DNA of 40,225 bases from Candidatus Calditenuaceae archaeon (GTDB lineage Archaea; Thermoproteota; Nitrososphaeria_A; Caldarchaeales; Calditenuaceae), in assembly GCA_025058225.1 (NCBI GenBank), contig JANXEE010000017.1:66084-106308 (forward strand), written 5' to 3'. Positions 32,011 through 39,410 of this stretch are shown one piece after another; position 1 is the first letter of the stretch; each line of letters begins with the position of its first letter. Both the position numbers and the translations under genes were made by a program. Under the pieces are notes generated by a model. That model ran no database searches, was not told the origin of the DNA, and was given only the letters and a program-made list of their open reading frames with translations.

Positions 32011-32493
32011 TCAGAGCTTCGCCAGGAACCTCTCCCACTCCTCCTCGTCATCGACTTCGTCCTCGAGGAGGTCCTCGAAGATCTCGTAGGTGACGACGTC
32101 GGTCGCTCTGTACTTCTCCACCATCTGGCTGTAGAACCTGATCGCGCACTGCTCTGCTTTGAGGACATCCTCAACGACTTTCCTGAGGTCTGTGGGGTCC
32201 TCCGGAGGAGCTATGTAACCGCACTTAGACGTGTTGAGCAGCTTCGAGAAGTCCATCACCGGCCTTCCGCCCAGCTGGATGATCCTCTGCGCCAGCTTCT
32301 CTGCGTGCTTAAGCTCGTCCATCGATTGCCTCAGAAGTACTGGTCTTAGGGTGTCGGCGTCTATGCCCCTGATCCACTGCGCGGCGAGCCAGTACTGATA
32401 GTGAGCTAGCCACTCGTCCGAGTAGGCCTGGAGGAGGTCCTTGATTACCTCGTCCAAGTTCGCCTTTACGATCTCGCGAGCCGTTCTTCCCAT
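32011..32493 (-). CDS. dpsL: DPSL ferritin-like protein (Dps-like, thioferritin type)
   Basis: A 160-residue four-helix bundle. The DPSL cysteine pair is present: SKCGYIAPPEDPTD and KAEQCAIRFY, with ferroxidase-type acids in DEWLAHYQYW, MDELKHAEK and EVDDEEEWE. In Sulfolobus and Pyrococcus this family forms 12-subunit cages that store iron and detoxify peroxide. Single-gene unit with CCTTAAAACC about 28 bases before the ATG at 32493. It lies close to mptD but with a gap. Confidence 0.92.
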   Translation of the reverse strand: MGRTAREIVKANLDEVIKDLLQAYSDEWLAHYQYWLAAQWIRGIDADTLRPVLLRQSMDELKHAEKLAQRIIQLGGRPVMDFSKLLNTSKCGYIAPPEDPTDLRKVVEDVLKAEQCAIRFYSQMVEKYRATDVVTYEIFEDLLEDEVDDEEEWERFLAKL

Positions 32494-32529
32494 AGCGACT
32501 CAGTTCATTAGAGAGAGGTTTTAAGGGTT

Positions 32530-33099
32530 TTACGCGTCCTCGTCGAAGAGCGTGCGTATCGAGATCGAAGGGGTAGTTGGGACAGTCGGCCCCATTCCGG
32601 ATCCAGATCGACCGATTCTCCTGACGACATCGCGGATCCTGTACAGATAGAAGAGGTGGGTCCTGGCGGTCGTGTCGGACCTCAACCTGAGAACCTCAGA
32701 AGGCTCCCAACCCGGTATCGGATAGTCGTGGGTCATGACGAGTGTTTCTTCATCAGCGGTCATGAGGACGGGTTTGATCGCTTCGAGTGCGTCTGACGTC
32801 AGGTAAGCGAACACGACGTCCACTGACCTGAGGTCGACGTGCCTTATGTCGGCCTTCACGTATCTGACGTCGTTCAAGCGGAGCCTTCTGCGACTCTGCT
32901 CCGCGTGGTGAACGAGGGCATCGTTGATCTCAAAGCCGACTGCCTTCGCACCGAACTCCTTAGCAGCTATCATCGGAGCCCTCCCGTCTCCGCTGCCCAA
33001 GTCCACCATCAGAGATCCAGGCACGATGCCCGCCTCTTCGAAGGCCCTGTTCAAAACGTCACGCGGCGACGGAACGAAGGGGTTAAGCCTCCGCCCCAT
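32530..33099 (-). CDS. aKMT-type protein lysine methyltransferase (class I SAM)
   Basis: A 189-residue enzyme. The N-terminus NPFVPSPRDVLNRAFEEAG and SAM motif I VDLGSGDGR, then VGFEIND and the motif THDYPIPGWEPSEV with HLFYLYRI, match the broad-specificity archaeal lysine methyltransferase of Sulfolobus (aKMT4) closely in order. The protein has an extra tail of about 25 residues beyond the usual end. TATA-like TAAATTATG precedes the ATG at 33099. It is likely a modifier of chromatin and other thermophile proteins. Confidence 0.85.
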   Translation of the reverse strand: MGRRLNPFVPSPRDVLNRAFEEAGIVPGSLMVDLGSGDGRAPMIAAKEFGAKAVGFEINDALVHHAEQSRRRLRLNDVRYVKADIRHVDLRSVDVVFAYLTSDALEAIKPVLMTADEETLVMTHDYPIPGWEPSEVLRLRSDTTARTHLFYLYRIRDVVRRIGRSGSGMGPTVPTTPSISIRTLFDEDA

Positions 33100-33158
33100 C
33101 CGCCGATCGAGGGGAAAGGCATAATTTAGGTTTCAGCGGCGAGCCTAAGTCGGTCACC

Positions 33159-33797
33159 TCATCTCTTCGGCGACGCGGTGATCCACGAGTACCTGTTGAA
33201 GAAGGGCAGGGCCCTCAGCACCGAGCGGTGTATCGCGTAGGCGGGAATGACGCTCACGAAGACGTGGATGAGGTTGAAGACGGCGTTGAGCACGGTCATC
33301 AGCAGCGCGAGCGTCAGCTCTCCTTGGACGGTTATTCCGACCCTCTGCAACGCCCTCGACCCGAAGGGCAGGTAAACGCTGGGGAGCAGCACGTAGTAGA
33401 GCACGAAGGTGGCAAGGGCCATGATCAGCGTCCTTGAGGCGAGCGCCCCGATCAATCCCCACCAGATCGATCCGCGTCCCAGTCGTATACCCGCGTACAG
33501 TCCCAGCAACGTCGAGAGCACGGCCAAGAGTTTCATCGTCTCACCGACACCTGGGACCAAGGAGCCGCCGTTCAGGACGAGGCCGTACCAGTGGGCGAGC
33601 GAGGTGACGACTCCTCCCATCGGCCCGAAGAGCGTCATGGAGAGGACATCGAAGATCTCGGCGCCGTCGAACCTCAGGAAGGGCAGCAGAGGAAACGGGG
33701 TGCTGAGCCTTGCCACGCCCGCAGCTATGGCCGCACCTCCGAGCGCAGCCACACCTGCAATCCAGACCGCCTTAGGCATCCTGTTCTCCTGAACCAT
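33159..33797 (-). CDS. ECF-type substrate-binding membrane protein (S component-like), copy 1
   Basis: A 212-residue protein with about six membrane helices. PFPLLPFLRFDGAEIFDVLSMTLFGP is close to the RibU-type pattern (P-x-P-x-L-x-F-D-x-x-x-x-P/F), which lines the substrate cavity in ECF transporter S components. The helix motif GVVTSLAHWYGLVL follows. No EcfA ATPase or EcfT partner is near. Vitamin specificity cannot be read. ATG at 33797 is 28 bases from a TATA element (33821-33829). It lies downstream of the ArsR-like gene on the same strand. Confidence 0.75.
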   Translation of the reverse strand: MVQENRMPKAVWIAGVAALGGAAIAAGVARLSTPFPLLPFLRFDGAEIFDVLSMTLFGPMGGVVTSLAHWYGLVLNGGSLVPGVGETMKLLAVLSTLLGLYAGIRLGRGSIWWGLIGALASRTLIMALATFVLYYVLLPSVYLPFGSRALQRVGITVQGELTLALLMTVLNAVFNLIHVFVSVIPAYAIHRSVLRALPFFNRYSWITASPKR

Positions 33798-33820
33798 CGA
33801 CGATGATTGATGAGATGATA

Positions 33821-33829
33821 CATATAATG
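33821..33829 (-). promoter_or_regulatory. TATA element of ECF-S copy 1
   Basis: CATTATATG on the minus strand, centred 28 bases before the ATG at 33797. Confidence 0.55.
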
Positions 33830-33890
33830 TTTGTTAATAACTTAGCAAATATGTGATAACTAAATGCCAATTTTCGTTATCTATAGATCA

Positions 33891-34181
33891 CTATTTAGCA
33901 AATAATTCAACAATTTTTAGTAAATCATCTAACTCCTTTCTGCGACGTAGCGCTACCACGCGGGATCGACCTACCTCGTGGATCGTAACGATGCCAGCCC
34001 TTCGGAGCGTGGCCACGTGACGGTAAACGGCGCTGTACCGCACCTTTAGGGTCCTCGAGAGCGCCTTGATGTGAAGAGGTCTATCGGTCTCAGAGACGAG
34101 TCTGATGATCCGGAGCCTCGTTATGTTCCCGAGCGCGCTGAGGACCCTTGCGAGGTCGCTCAGGCCTTCATCTCCGCTCAC
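33891..34181 (-). CDS. ArsR-like winged-helix regulator
   Basis: A 96-residue winged helix-turn-helix. ALGNITRLRIIRLVSETDRPLHIKALS is the start of the DNA-binding domain, KVRYSAVYRHVATLRRAGIV is the recognition helix, and HEVGRSRVVALR the wing. No cysteine metal site is visible, so an arsenic-type sensor is unlikely. GTG start at 34181. A TATA-like TTCTTATTATG lies about 24 bases upstream. It sits between the two ECF-S-like genes, and the tandem palindromes before copy 2 are its most likely targets. Confidence 0.8.
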   Translation of the reverse strand: MSGDEGLSDLARVLSALGNITRLRIIRLVSETDRPLHIKALSRTLKVRYSAVYRHVATLRRAGIVTIHEVGRSRVVALRRRKELDDLLKIVELFAK

Positions 34182-34273
34182 GTGATGAGGATATCACTGC
34201 ATCATAATAAGAATTGACGAAGGCTAATTTATCGAGAACTGTTTGTGTATGTCCTATAAGAATATTAACTTAA

Positions 34274-34307
34274 TACTCAATCTTGAGTAACTACTCAAAA
34301 TTGAGTA
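34274..34307. promoter_or_regulatory. Two tandem perfect palindromic operators before ECF-S copy 2
   Basis: TACTCAA-TC-TTGAGTA lies at 34274-34289 and TACTCAA-AA-TTGAGTA at 34292-34307. Both 7-base arms are perfect inverted repeats, and the two copies are 18 bases apart centre to centre. They overlap the expected transcription start, just after AT-rich TATA-like sequence near 34261-34272, and directly precede the GGAGG ribosome site at 34311. This is the layout of a dimeric repressor bound twice to block transcription. The ArsR-like gene is the nearest candidate. Confidence 0.8.
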
Positions 34308-34329
34308 AAAGGAGGAGGGGCCCGTCGGT

Positions 34330-34947
34330 GTGAACGCCCTCAAGACGGCGACTGGAGCCTCTCTTGGCGTGATATCGGCCGCCATCGCTGTACTGCCGAT
34401 GAGCTTCGCCTACCCGCCGATTCCGTACCTGAGGTTCGACTTCGCAGAGGTTCCGGCGTTCGTGGCGACGCTCGGCTTCGGACCGTCGGTCGGACTGCTG
34501 GCCTCCACCATATACCTCCTCGGTTTGCTGGTGATGGGCGAGTTCTCACCGCTCGGGCCTCTGATGAAGTACCTGGCCATCGTATCGACGTTCGGTGGTA
34601 TCTGGATGGTCACCCTCCTCCTGAGGAGGGGGTCTCCGAGGGTCTTGAGGGTCATCAGCTGGACCGCCGGTTGCGTCTCGCGGGTCCTCGTCATGAGCGC
34701 GGTGAACTACGTGGTCCTGGTGGTCTTCTTTCCGGACTTCCTGGGTTTCGCGGTCTCGACGCTCTCTGTCTTTCTGCGAACGGAACTCGTCCCCGACCAT
34801 CACGGCCTGATCATGGTTCTCATCTACACAGCGATCTACAACGTCCTCCATACGATTCTGAGCATCGTTGCGTCGGTCACGGTGATCAACGCTATCAGGA
34901 GGTCTGGAGCTTTGGGAGCCGGTTGGAGACCCTGGTACAGCGACTGA
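34330..34947 (+). CDS. ECF-type substrate-binding membrane protein (S component-like), copy 2
   Basis: A 205-residue membrane protein, paralogous to copy 1: PPIPYLRFDFAEVPAFVATLGFGPSVG fits the same RibU-like segment, with a better-conserved FDFAEVP. A central loop and further hydrophobic helices follow. GTG start at 34330 with GGAGGAGGGG nine bases upstream. Its control by the palindromic operators suggests that supply of the substrate is sensed, and that this copy is induced on starvation. Substrate unknown; riboflavin-like vitamins are possible. Confidence 0.78.
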   Translation: MNALKTATGASLGVISAAIAVLPMSFAYPPIPYLRFDFAEVPAFVATLGFGPSVGLLASTIYLLGLLVMGEFSPLGPLMKYLAIVSTFGGIWMVTLLLRRGSPRVLRVISWTAGCVSRVLVMSAVNYVVLVVFFPDFLGFAVSTLSVFLRTELVPDHHGLIMVLIYTAIYNVLHTILSIVASVTVINAIRRSGALGAGWRPWYSD

Positions 34948-35021
34948 GATACTTCCCTCGGCGTCAATCGTGGGGACAAGCCGACCCTATCCTTAATTAG
35001 ACCAAAGAACGCTGTTAGTGC

Positions 35022-35168
35022 ATGGCGATCGATCCGGTCTGCGGGATGAAGGTCGACGAGAGGACCACGAGGTACAGTTATGCCTTTCAAGGGACGTCCT
35101 ACTACTTCTGTTGTCAGCACTGTCTCGAGACGTTCAAGAAGGACCCCGCGAAGTACCTGAAGAAGTGA
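35022..35168 (+). CDS. Small YHS-domain metal-binding protein
   Basis: A 48-residue protein below the usual length cut-off. It begins AIDPVCGMKVDERTTRYSYAF, then GTSYYFCCQHCLETFKKDPAKYL. That is the complete YHS (TRASH-like) motif, with cysteines at DPVCGM and CCQHC that can bind a soft metal such as copper or mercury. ATG at 35022 lies 27 bases after a TATA-like CCTTAATTAG (34991-34999 region), suggesting a leaderless gene. It follows the ECF-S gene but has its own promoter. Confidence 0.85.
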   Translation: MAIDPVCGMKVDERTTRYSYAFQGTSYYFCCQHCLETFKKDPAKYLKK

Positions 35169-35233
35169 GCGAGCCTACGCCGGCGCCAGAAAGCAGTACC
35201 TGGATTCAGCTCCCGCACTATCGAGTGGTTTGA

Positions 35234-36268
35234 TCACGACCCTGACGGACGCTTGATCGGGGTCATCTTGGGCTTAGGCGTTGTCAGGTTGAGCGCGATC
35301 TCGGACACGTCCATGGAGTATTCGACCACCCTCTTCACGTTATCGAAGAGCATCCTGTACAGCACGATCGGGTCGTGTCTGGAACATTTAGACTGAAGCT
35401 CTGAGAAACTCAGCTCTAACCTCGTGATGAGCTCGTCTGTGTCCTCTAAAGACTTGAGTGCCGATCTGTGGTCGGGCCTGAGGACCAACTCGACGGCGTT
35501 CCTGAAGGTCTGCCCCGATTCCAGGCAGATGTTGTAGAAGTCGCTGATCGGTTCGAACTTCCATGACTTGTCCAGGGAGATCGATGCGATGTTCGTTGCG
35601 TGGTCCGCGACCCTCTCAACGCTCCTGGCGACCAGTGTGTAGCCGATGAGGACCTGTGGATCGCTAACTTCAACCGCCCTGAGGGTCCGAGGGTCGATGA
35701 GCGAGGCGTTCACGCTCCTGAGCAGGTAATGGTAGAACCGGTCGACCTCGTCGTCCCTGTCCAGCAGATCGGCCACCTCCTCTGGCGACGGATTCTCCAG
35801 TAAGGAGAGACTGTCGTACACCATGTTCGCGGCCATGGTTCCCATCCTCTCCAGCACGGTCAGTGGTGTCAGGTTCTCGTAGAGCCTCATCACGCTCAGG
35901 ACCATACCGTCCAGGCGCTCATCGACGACCTCCACGCCTACCAGCCATCTCCTGATGAGGTTCTTGAGGGCCCTTTGAATCGCCACGCCTCCCTTATCAC
36001 TCACGACGATCGTCTCGTAGCCGGCCAAGTACAACGAGATCAGCATGCGAGTGGCCTGCTCCAGCGTCGTCCCGGGCTCAATCACCAGCTCTCCGTCAGA
36101 AAGTGCGACGTTCTTCGGCATCAGTATCAGAGGTCCGTCATCACCTTCGACCTCGATGAGTTCACCGCCTCTCCCCAGCCCGAACCTTTCCGCCCAAGAC
36201 TTGGGTAGCGACACCGTCAGAGTCGACCCGCCGGTCTGTTGGACCCTTCTGTGGTGCAACCTGATCAT
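35234..36268 (-). CDS. phoU: Phosphate uptake regulator (AbrB-PhoU fusion)
   Basis: A 344-residue protein. The first about 50 residues are an AbrB/SpoVT DNA-binding domain (VQQTGGSTLTVSLPKSWAERFGL). Two helical PhoU repeats follow from about residue 125, with metal-binding acidic patches such as LLDRDDEVDRFYHYLLR and ARSVERVADHATNIA. This architecture is common in archaea. Divergent from pstS, and probably regulates both. Start ATG 36268. A TATA-like TAAATAAAG on the minus strand at 36292-36300 has the right spacing. Confidence 0.92.
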   Translation of the reverse strand: MIRLHHRRVQQTGGSTLTVSLPKSWAERFGLGRGGELIEVEGDDGPLILMPKNVALSDGELVIEPGTTLEQATRMLISLYLAGYETIVVSDKGGVAIQRALKNLIRRWLVGVEVVDERLDGMVLSVMRLYENLTPLTVLERMGTMAANMVYDSLSLLENPSPEEVADLLDRDDEVDRFYHYLLRSVNASLIDPRTLRAVEVSDPQVLIGYTLVARSVERVADHATNIASISLDKSWKFEPISDFYNICLESGQTFRNAVELVLRPDHRSALKSLEDTDELITRLELSFSELQSKCSRHDPIVLYRMLFDNVKRVVEYSMDVSEIALNLTTPKPKMTPIKRPSGS

Positions 36269-36291
36269 AATCTTATATATAGTACACTTCC

Positions 36292-36370
36292 TCTTTATTT
36301 AGGGATTTCATGTCCCATTAGTTCAGTTTTCTATTTAGAATATATAGAGGACTATATAGAATTTAGGGAA
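36292..36370. promoter_or_regulatory. phoU-pstS divergent promoter region with ATTTAG repeats
   Basis: The minus-strand TATA-like CTAAATAAAG (36292-36301) is 28 bases from the phoU start. On the plus strand ACTATATAG (36351-36359) is about 34 bases from the pstS ATG. ATTTAG occurs three times on the plus strand, at 36297, 36333 and 36361. The first overlaps the phoU TATA on the other strand and the last abuts the pstS TATA. TTATATATAG at 36273-36282 lies next to the phoU start. A shared regulator is likely. Confidence 0.5.
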
Positions 36371-36389
36371 TCTACTTATTGAGCTTGAG

Positions 36390-37568
36390 ATGGGGCCTGC
36401 CGAGATGGGATCTGTAAAGAAATCGGAGGTCAAAGGCGCTACGCCGACGGCGATGGCAGCGGTGATGCTGGTGGTAGGTCTGGTGGTGGGAGCGGTGGCG
36501 ATGTTCTTCGTTGGGGGAGGGTTAGGCCAGACAGGCGGCGTCGTGACCCGCGTCGAGACCGTTACGGTGGGCGGTGGTGCGACGGTCGTGAGGACGGTGA
36601 CGCAGCCGGTGACACAGCTCGTAACCGTGACGGTGACTCCGCCGCCACCAACTCCGCCAAGGCTGACAGGGACGATTGAGATCGACGGCTCCAGCACGGT
36701 TTACCCGCTTACCGAGGCTGCAGCGGAGGCCTTCATGAAGCTTCACTCAGGCGTTAAGATCTCCGTCGGGATCTCTGGTACCGGAGGAGGCTTCAGGAGG
36801 TTCGTCATTGGTGAGACCGACATCAACGACGCCTCGAGGCCGATAACGAGGGCTGAGGCAGAGTCCGCGGCTAAGAACAACATCGTCTGGTTCGAGGTCC
36901 CGCTGGCCCTTGAAGGTCTGGCGATCGTCGTCCACCCGACCAACAACTGGGTCGACTGCATAACGATATCCGAGTTGAGGGAGATCTGGAAGCCCGACAG
37001 CAGGATAACTAGGTGGAGTCAGGTGAGGTCAGGGTGGCCGGACCAGCCGATTAAACTCTACGGCGCCGGCCCAGACTCAGGCACCTTTGACTACTTCACC
37101 GAGAGGGTCGTAGGGAGGGCAAAGGCCTCGAGGACCGACTACGTCGCCTCCGAGGACGACAACGTCCTGATCGCCGGTGTTGCCGGTGAGCGGTTCGCGC
37201 TCGGCTACATCCCGTACGCGTATGTCGCGGAGGCTGCGGGCAGGGTGAAGGTAGTGCCGGTCAGGGACGACGCTGTTGCAGGCGCGACCTGCGTCGAGCC
37301 CAACGACGAGACCGTCTCGACGTTCAGGTACCCGCTCTCGAGGCCGCTGTTCATCTACGTCAACAAGAAGAAGTACGAGGAGAAGCCGGCGCTCAAGGAG
37401 TTCGTGATCTTTTACGTCCAGAACGGCGCGGAGTTCGCCAAGAAGGTGAAGTACACGCCGCTCCCGAAAGTCTACTACGAGCTAGCGGCTTACATGCTGA
37501 AGTCCGGAGTCACCGACGGGCTCTTCGGGCTGACGCAGATCGCGCTCAGGAACGCCGGCCCGCGCTGA
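36390..37568 (+). CDS. pstS: Phosphate ABC transporter substrate-binding protein PstS
   Basis: A 392-residue protein. A membrane anchor spans about residues 21-44 (MAAVMLVVGLVVGAVAMFF), and a Thr/Val/Pro-rich linker of about 40 residues, ending in TVTPPPPTPP, leads to the PstS fold. The phosphate-binding pattern is IDGSSTVYPLTEA, GTGGGFRRFVIGETDINDASRPI and YGAGPDSGTFDYF. The anchor and linker place the lobe outside the cell, as in other archaea. First gene of the pst operon; its promoter region is described separately. Phosphate affinity is inferred from family. Confidence 0.95.
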   Translation: MGPAEMGSVKKSEVKGATPTAMAAVMLVVGLVVGAVAMFFVGGGLGQTGGVVTRVETVTVGGGATVVRTVTQPVTQLVTVTVTPPPPTPPRLTGTIEIDGSSTVYPLTEAAAEAFMKLHSGVKISVGISGTGGGFRRFVIGETDINDASRPITRAEAESAAKNNIVWFEVPLALEGLAIVVHPTNNWVDCITISELREIWKPDSRITRWSQVRSGWPDQPIKLYGAGPDSGTFDYFTERVVGRAKASRTDYVASEDDNVLIAGVAGERFALGYIPYAYVAEAAGRVKVVPVRDDAVAGATCVEPNDETVSTFRYPLSRPLFIYVNKKKYEEKPALKEFVIFYVQNGAEFAKKVKYTPLPKVYYELAAYMLKSGVTDGLFGLTQIALRNAGPR

Positions 37569-37611
37569 ACAACGGTTATAATGCCGAATTTTTCTGATCT
37601 GGTGGGAATTC

Positions 37612-38532
37612 TTGGGTTACCTCTCGTCTGAGCAGTTCCTCAGCTCCGTCAAAAGGAGGCGTGCACAGGACAGGCTCTTCATGGTCGTCGTCCTGGCTGC
37701 GACCCTCGTCTCGACCCTCGCCCTGATCGTGATCTTCGTTACGCTCTCCGTCGAGTCGGTCAGCTTCTTCACGCGGGTCAGCATCATCGAGTTCCTGACT
37801 GGGACCAAGTGGACGGTGCTGTTCGCGGACAAGCACTTCGGCGTCCTCCCCCTGCTCAACGCAACGCTGATGACCTCCGCGATCGCGGTCGCGGTCGCCG
37901 GGCCCGCGGGGATCGCAGCGGCCATCTACCTGAGCGAGTACGCGTCCCAGAGGTTCAGGAACCTCATGAAGCCCGTGATCGAGACGCTCTCGGGGGTACC
38001 GACGGTCGTGTACGGTTACTTCGCCCTATACTTCATCACCCCGAACTTCCTGAGGGGCTTCTGGGAGGACCTTTCCATTCACAATGCGCTGGCCGTCGGA
38101 TTGATGATAGGCGCCCTCACGCTGCCGATCGTGGTCTCGATCAGCGACGACGCGATGAAGGCGGTCCCCTACGACCTCAGGCTCGCGGCTTACTCTTTGG
38201 GCTCGAGGAAGATCGACGTGGTCTTCAGGGTAGTCTTGCCTGCGGCGCTCTCCGGTGTCGTCGCCTCGATAGTCTTGACGTTCGCGAGAGCGATGGGCGA
38301 GACGATCATAGCCGCGATAGCCGGAGGGTTCAGGCCGGTCCTCTCGTTCAACGTCGGCGAGTCGATGCAGACGATGACCTCATACCTGGCCCAAGTGGCG
38401 ACCGGTGACGCGCCCCACGGCACGATCGAGTACCAGTCCCTCTTCGCGGTCGGGCTCCTGCTCCTCGTGATTACCGCGACCCTGAACTTCATCGGACTGA
38501 AGGTGATCAGGAGATGGGAGATCAGGTACTGA
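37612..38532 (+). CDS. pstC: Phosphate ABC transporter permease PstC
   Basis: A 306-residue permease with about six membrane helices and the inner-loop EAA-type motif ([29 protein letters not shown]). Other PstC features include the [24 protein letters not shown] region and [16 protein letters not shown]. The TTG start at 37612 is preceded by GGTGGGA. A TATA-like GGTTATAATG (37574-37583) suggests an internal promoter after pstS. Its 3' end overlaps the pstA start by 19 bases. Confidence 0.93.
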   Translation: MGYLSSEQFLSSVKRRRAQDRLFMVVVLAATLVSTLALIVIFVTLSVESVSFFTRVSIIEFLTGTKWTVLFADKHFGVLPLLNATLMTSAIAVAVAGPAGIAAAIYLSEYASQRFRNLMKPVIETLSGVPTVVYGYFALYFITPNFLRGFWEDLSIHNALAVGLMIGALTLPIVVSISDDAMKAVPYDLRLAAYSLGSRKIDVVFRVVLPAALSGVVASIVLTFARAMGETIIAAIAGGFRPVLSFNVGESMQTMTSYLAQVATGDAPHGTIEYQSLFAVGLLLLVITATLNFIGLKVIRRWEIRY

Positions 38533-39410
38533 GGTACGAGGACCTAGCTCGGAGGAGGAACGACCTCAAGAAGACCCTCGACAGGGTCGTGCCGGTGGTG
38601 CTGAGCCTCGGCGTCTTCCTGGGCGTCACCGTGCTCGCGGCCCTGCTCTTCGACGTGGTGACGACCGGTTACGACAGGCTCAACCTCAACCTGATCACCG
38701 AGTACCCGTCAGCGAACCCCGCGGAGGCCGGCATGAGGTCGGCGGTGCTCGGGACGATCGTCACTGTGGGGCTCTCAGCGATATTCTGCATCCCCTTGAG
38801 CATCGCTTCCGCGATCTACCTCGTCGAGTACGCGGGAGGGAGGAGGTGGGCCGAGGTCCTCAGGTACAACATCGCGAACCTCGCGGGCGTCCCGTCGGTC
38901 GTCTTCGGGATCGTGGGGCTCGGGTTCCTGGTCTACGGGCTCGGCCTCGGGAGGAGCGTGATCGCTGGTGCCTTCACGTTGGCCATACTAACGCTGCCCT
39001 ACGTCACGGTGACGTGCGTCGAGGCGATCAAGACGGTCCCGGAGGACCTGAAGTTCGGGGCGTACGCCCTTGGAGCGACGAGGCTTCAGGTCGTCAGGTC
39101 GATAATCCTCCCCAGGGCCCTCCCGATGATGCTCACGGGCGGAATCCTGGGCATCTCGAGGGCGATAGGCGAGGCGGCTCCGATACTGATCATCAGCGGC
39201 CTCCTCTTCATCAGGGAGGACCCAGTCTCGCTCTTCAGCAGGTTCACGGTGATCCCGCTTCAGCTCTTCAACTGGATCTCGAGGCCCCTGCCAGCCTTTC
39301 AAGAGCTCTCCGCGGCAGCGATAATCGTCCTGCTGCTGATTCTACTGGCGCTCAACTCAGCCGCAATTTACTTGAGGTACAAGCTATACAGGAGGCTCGA
39401 GGCGGCGTGA
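38514..39410 (+). CDS. pstA: Phosphate ABC transporter permease PstA
   Basis: A 298-residue permease. The EAA motif is [28 protein letters not shown], and [18 protein letters not shown] is the typical PstA helix. ATG at 38514 is inside the end of pstC, indicating coupled translation; later starts such as an internal Met would lose the first membrane helix. The stop overlaps the pstB start as GTGA. Confidence 0.93.
   Translation: MGDQVLRYEDLARRRNDLKKTLDRVVPVVLSLGVFLGVTVLAALLFDVVTTGYDRLNLNLITEYPSANPAEAGMRSAVLGTIVTVGLSAIFCIPLSIASAIYLVEYAGGRRWAEVLRYNIANLAGVPSVVFGIVGLGFLVYGLGLGRSVIAGAFTLAILTLPYVTVTCVEAIKTVPEDLKFGAYALGATRLQVVRSIILPRALPMMLTGGILGISRAIGEAAPILIISGLLFIREDPVSLFSRFTVIPLQLFNWISRPLPAFQELSAAAIIVLLLILLALNSAAIYLRYKLYRRLEAA

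Noticed and set aside
33836-33900. Repeated TTAGCAAAT words near the ArsR-like gene as extra operators
   Set aside because: One copy is simply the end of the regulator's coding sequence; no palindromic symmetry.
34178-34230. Possible C/D box RNA beginning GTGATGA
   Set aside because: A C box-like word is present, but no CTGA boxes follow at usable spacing.
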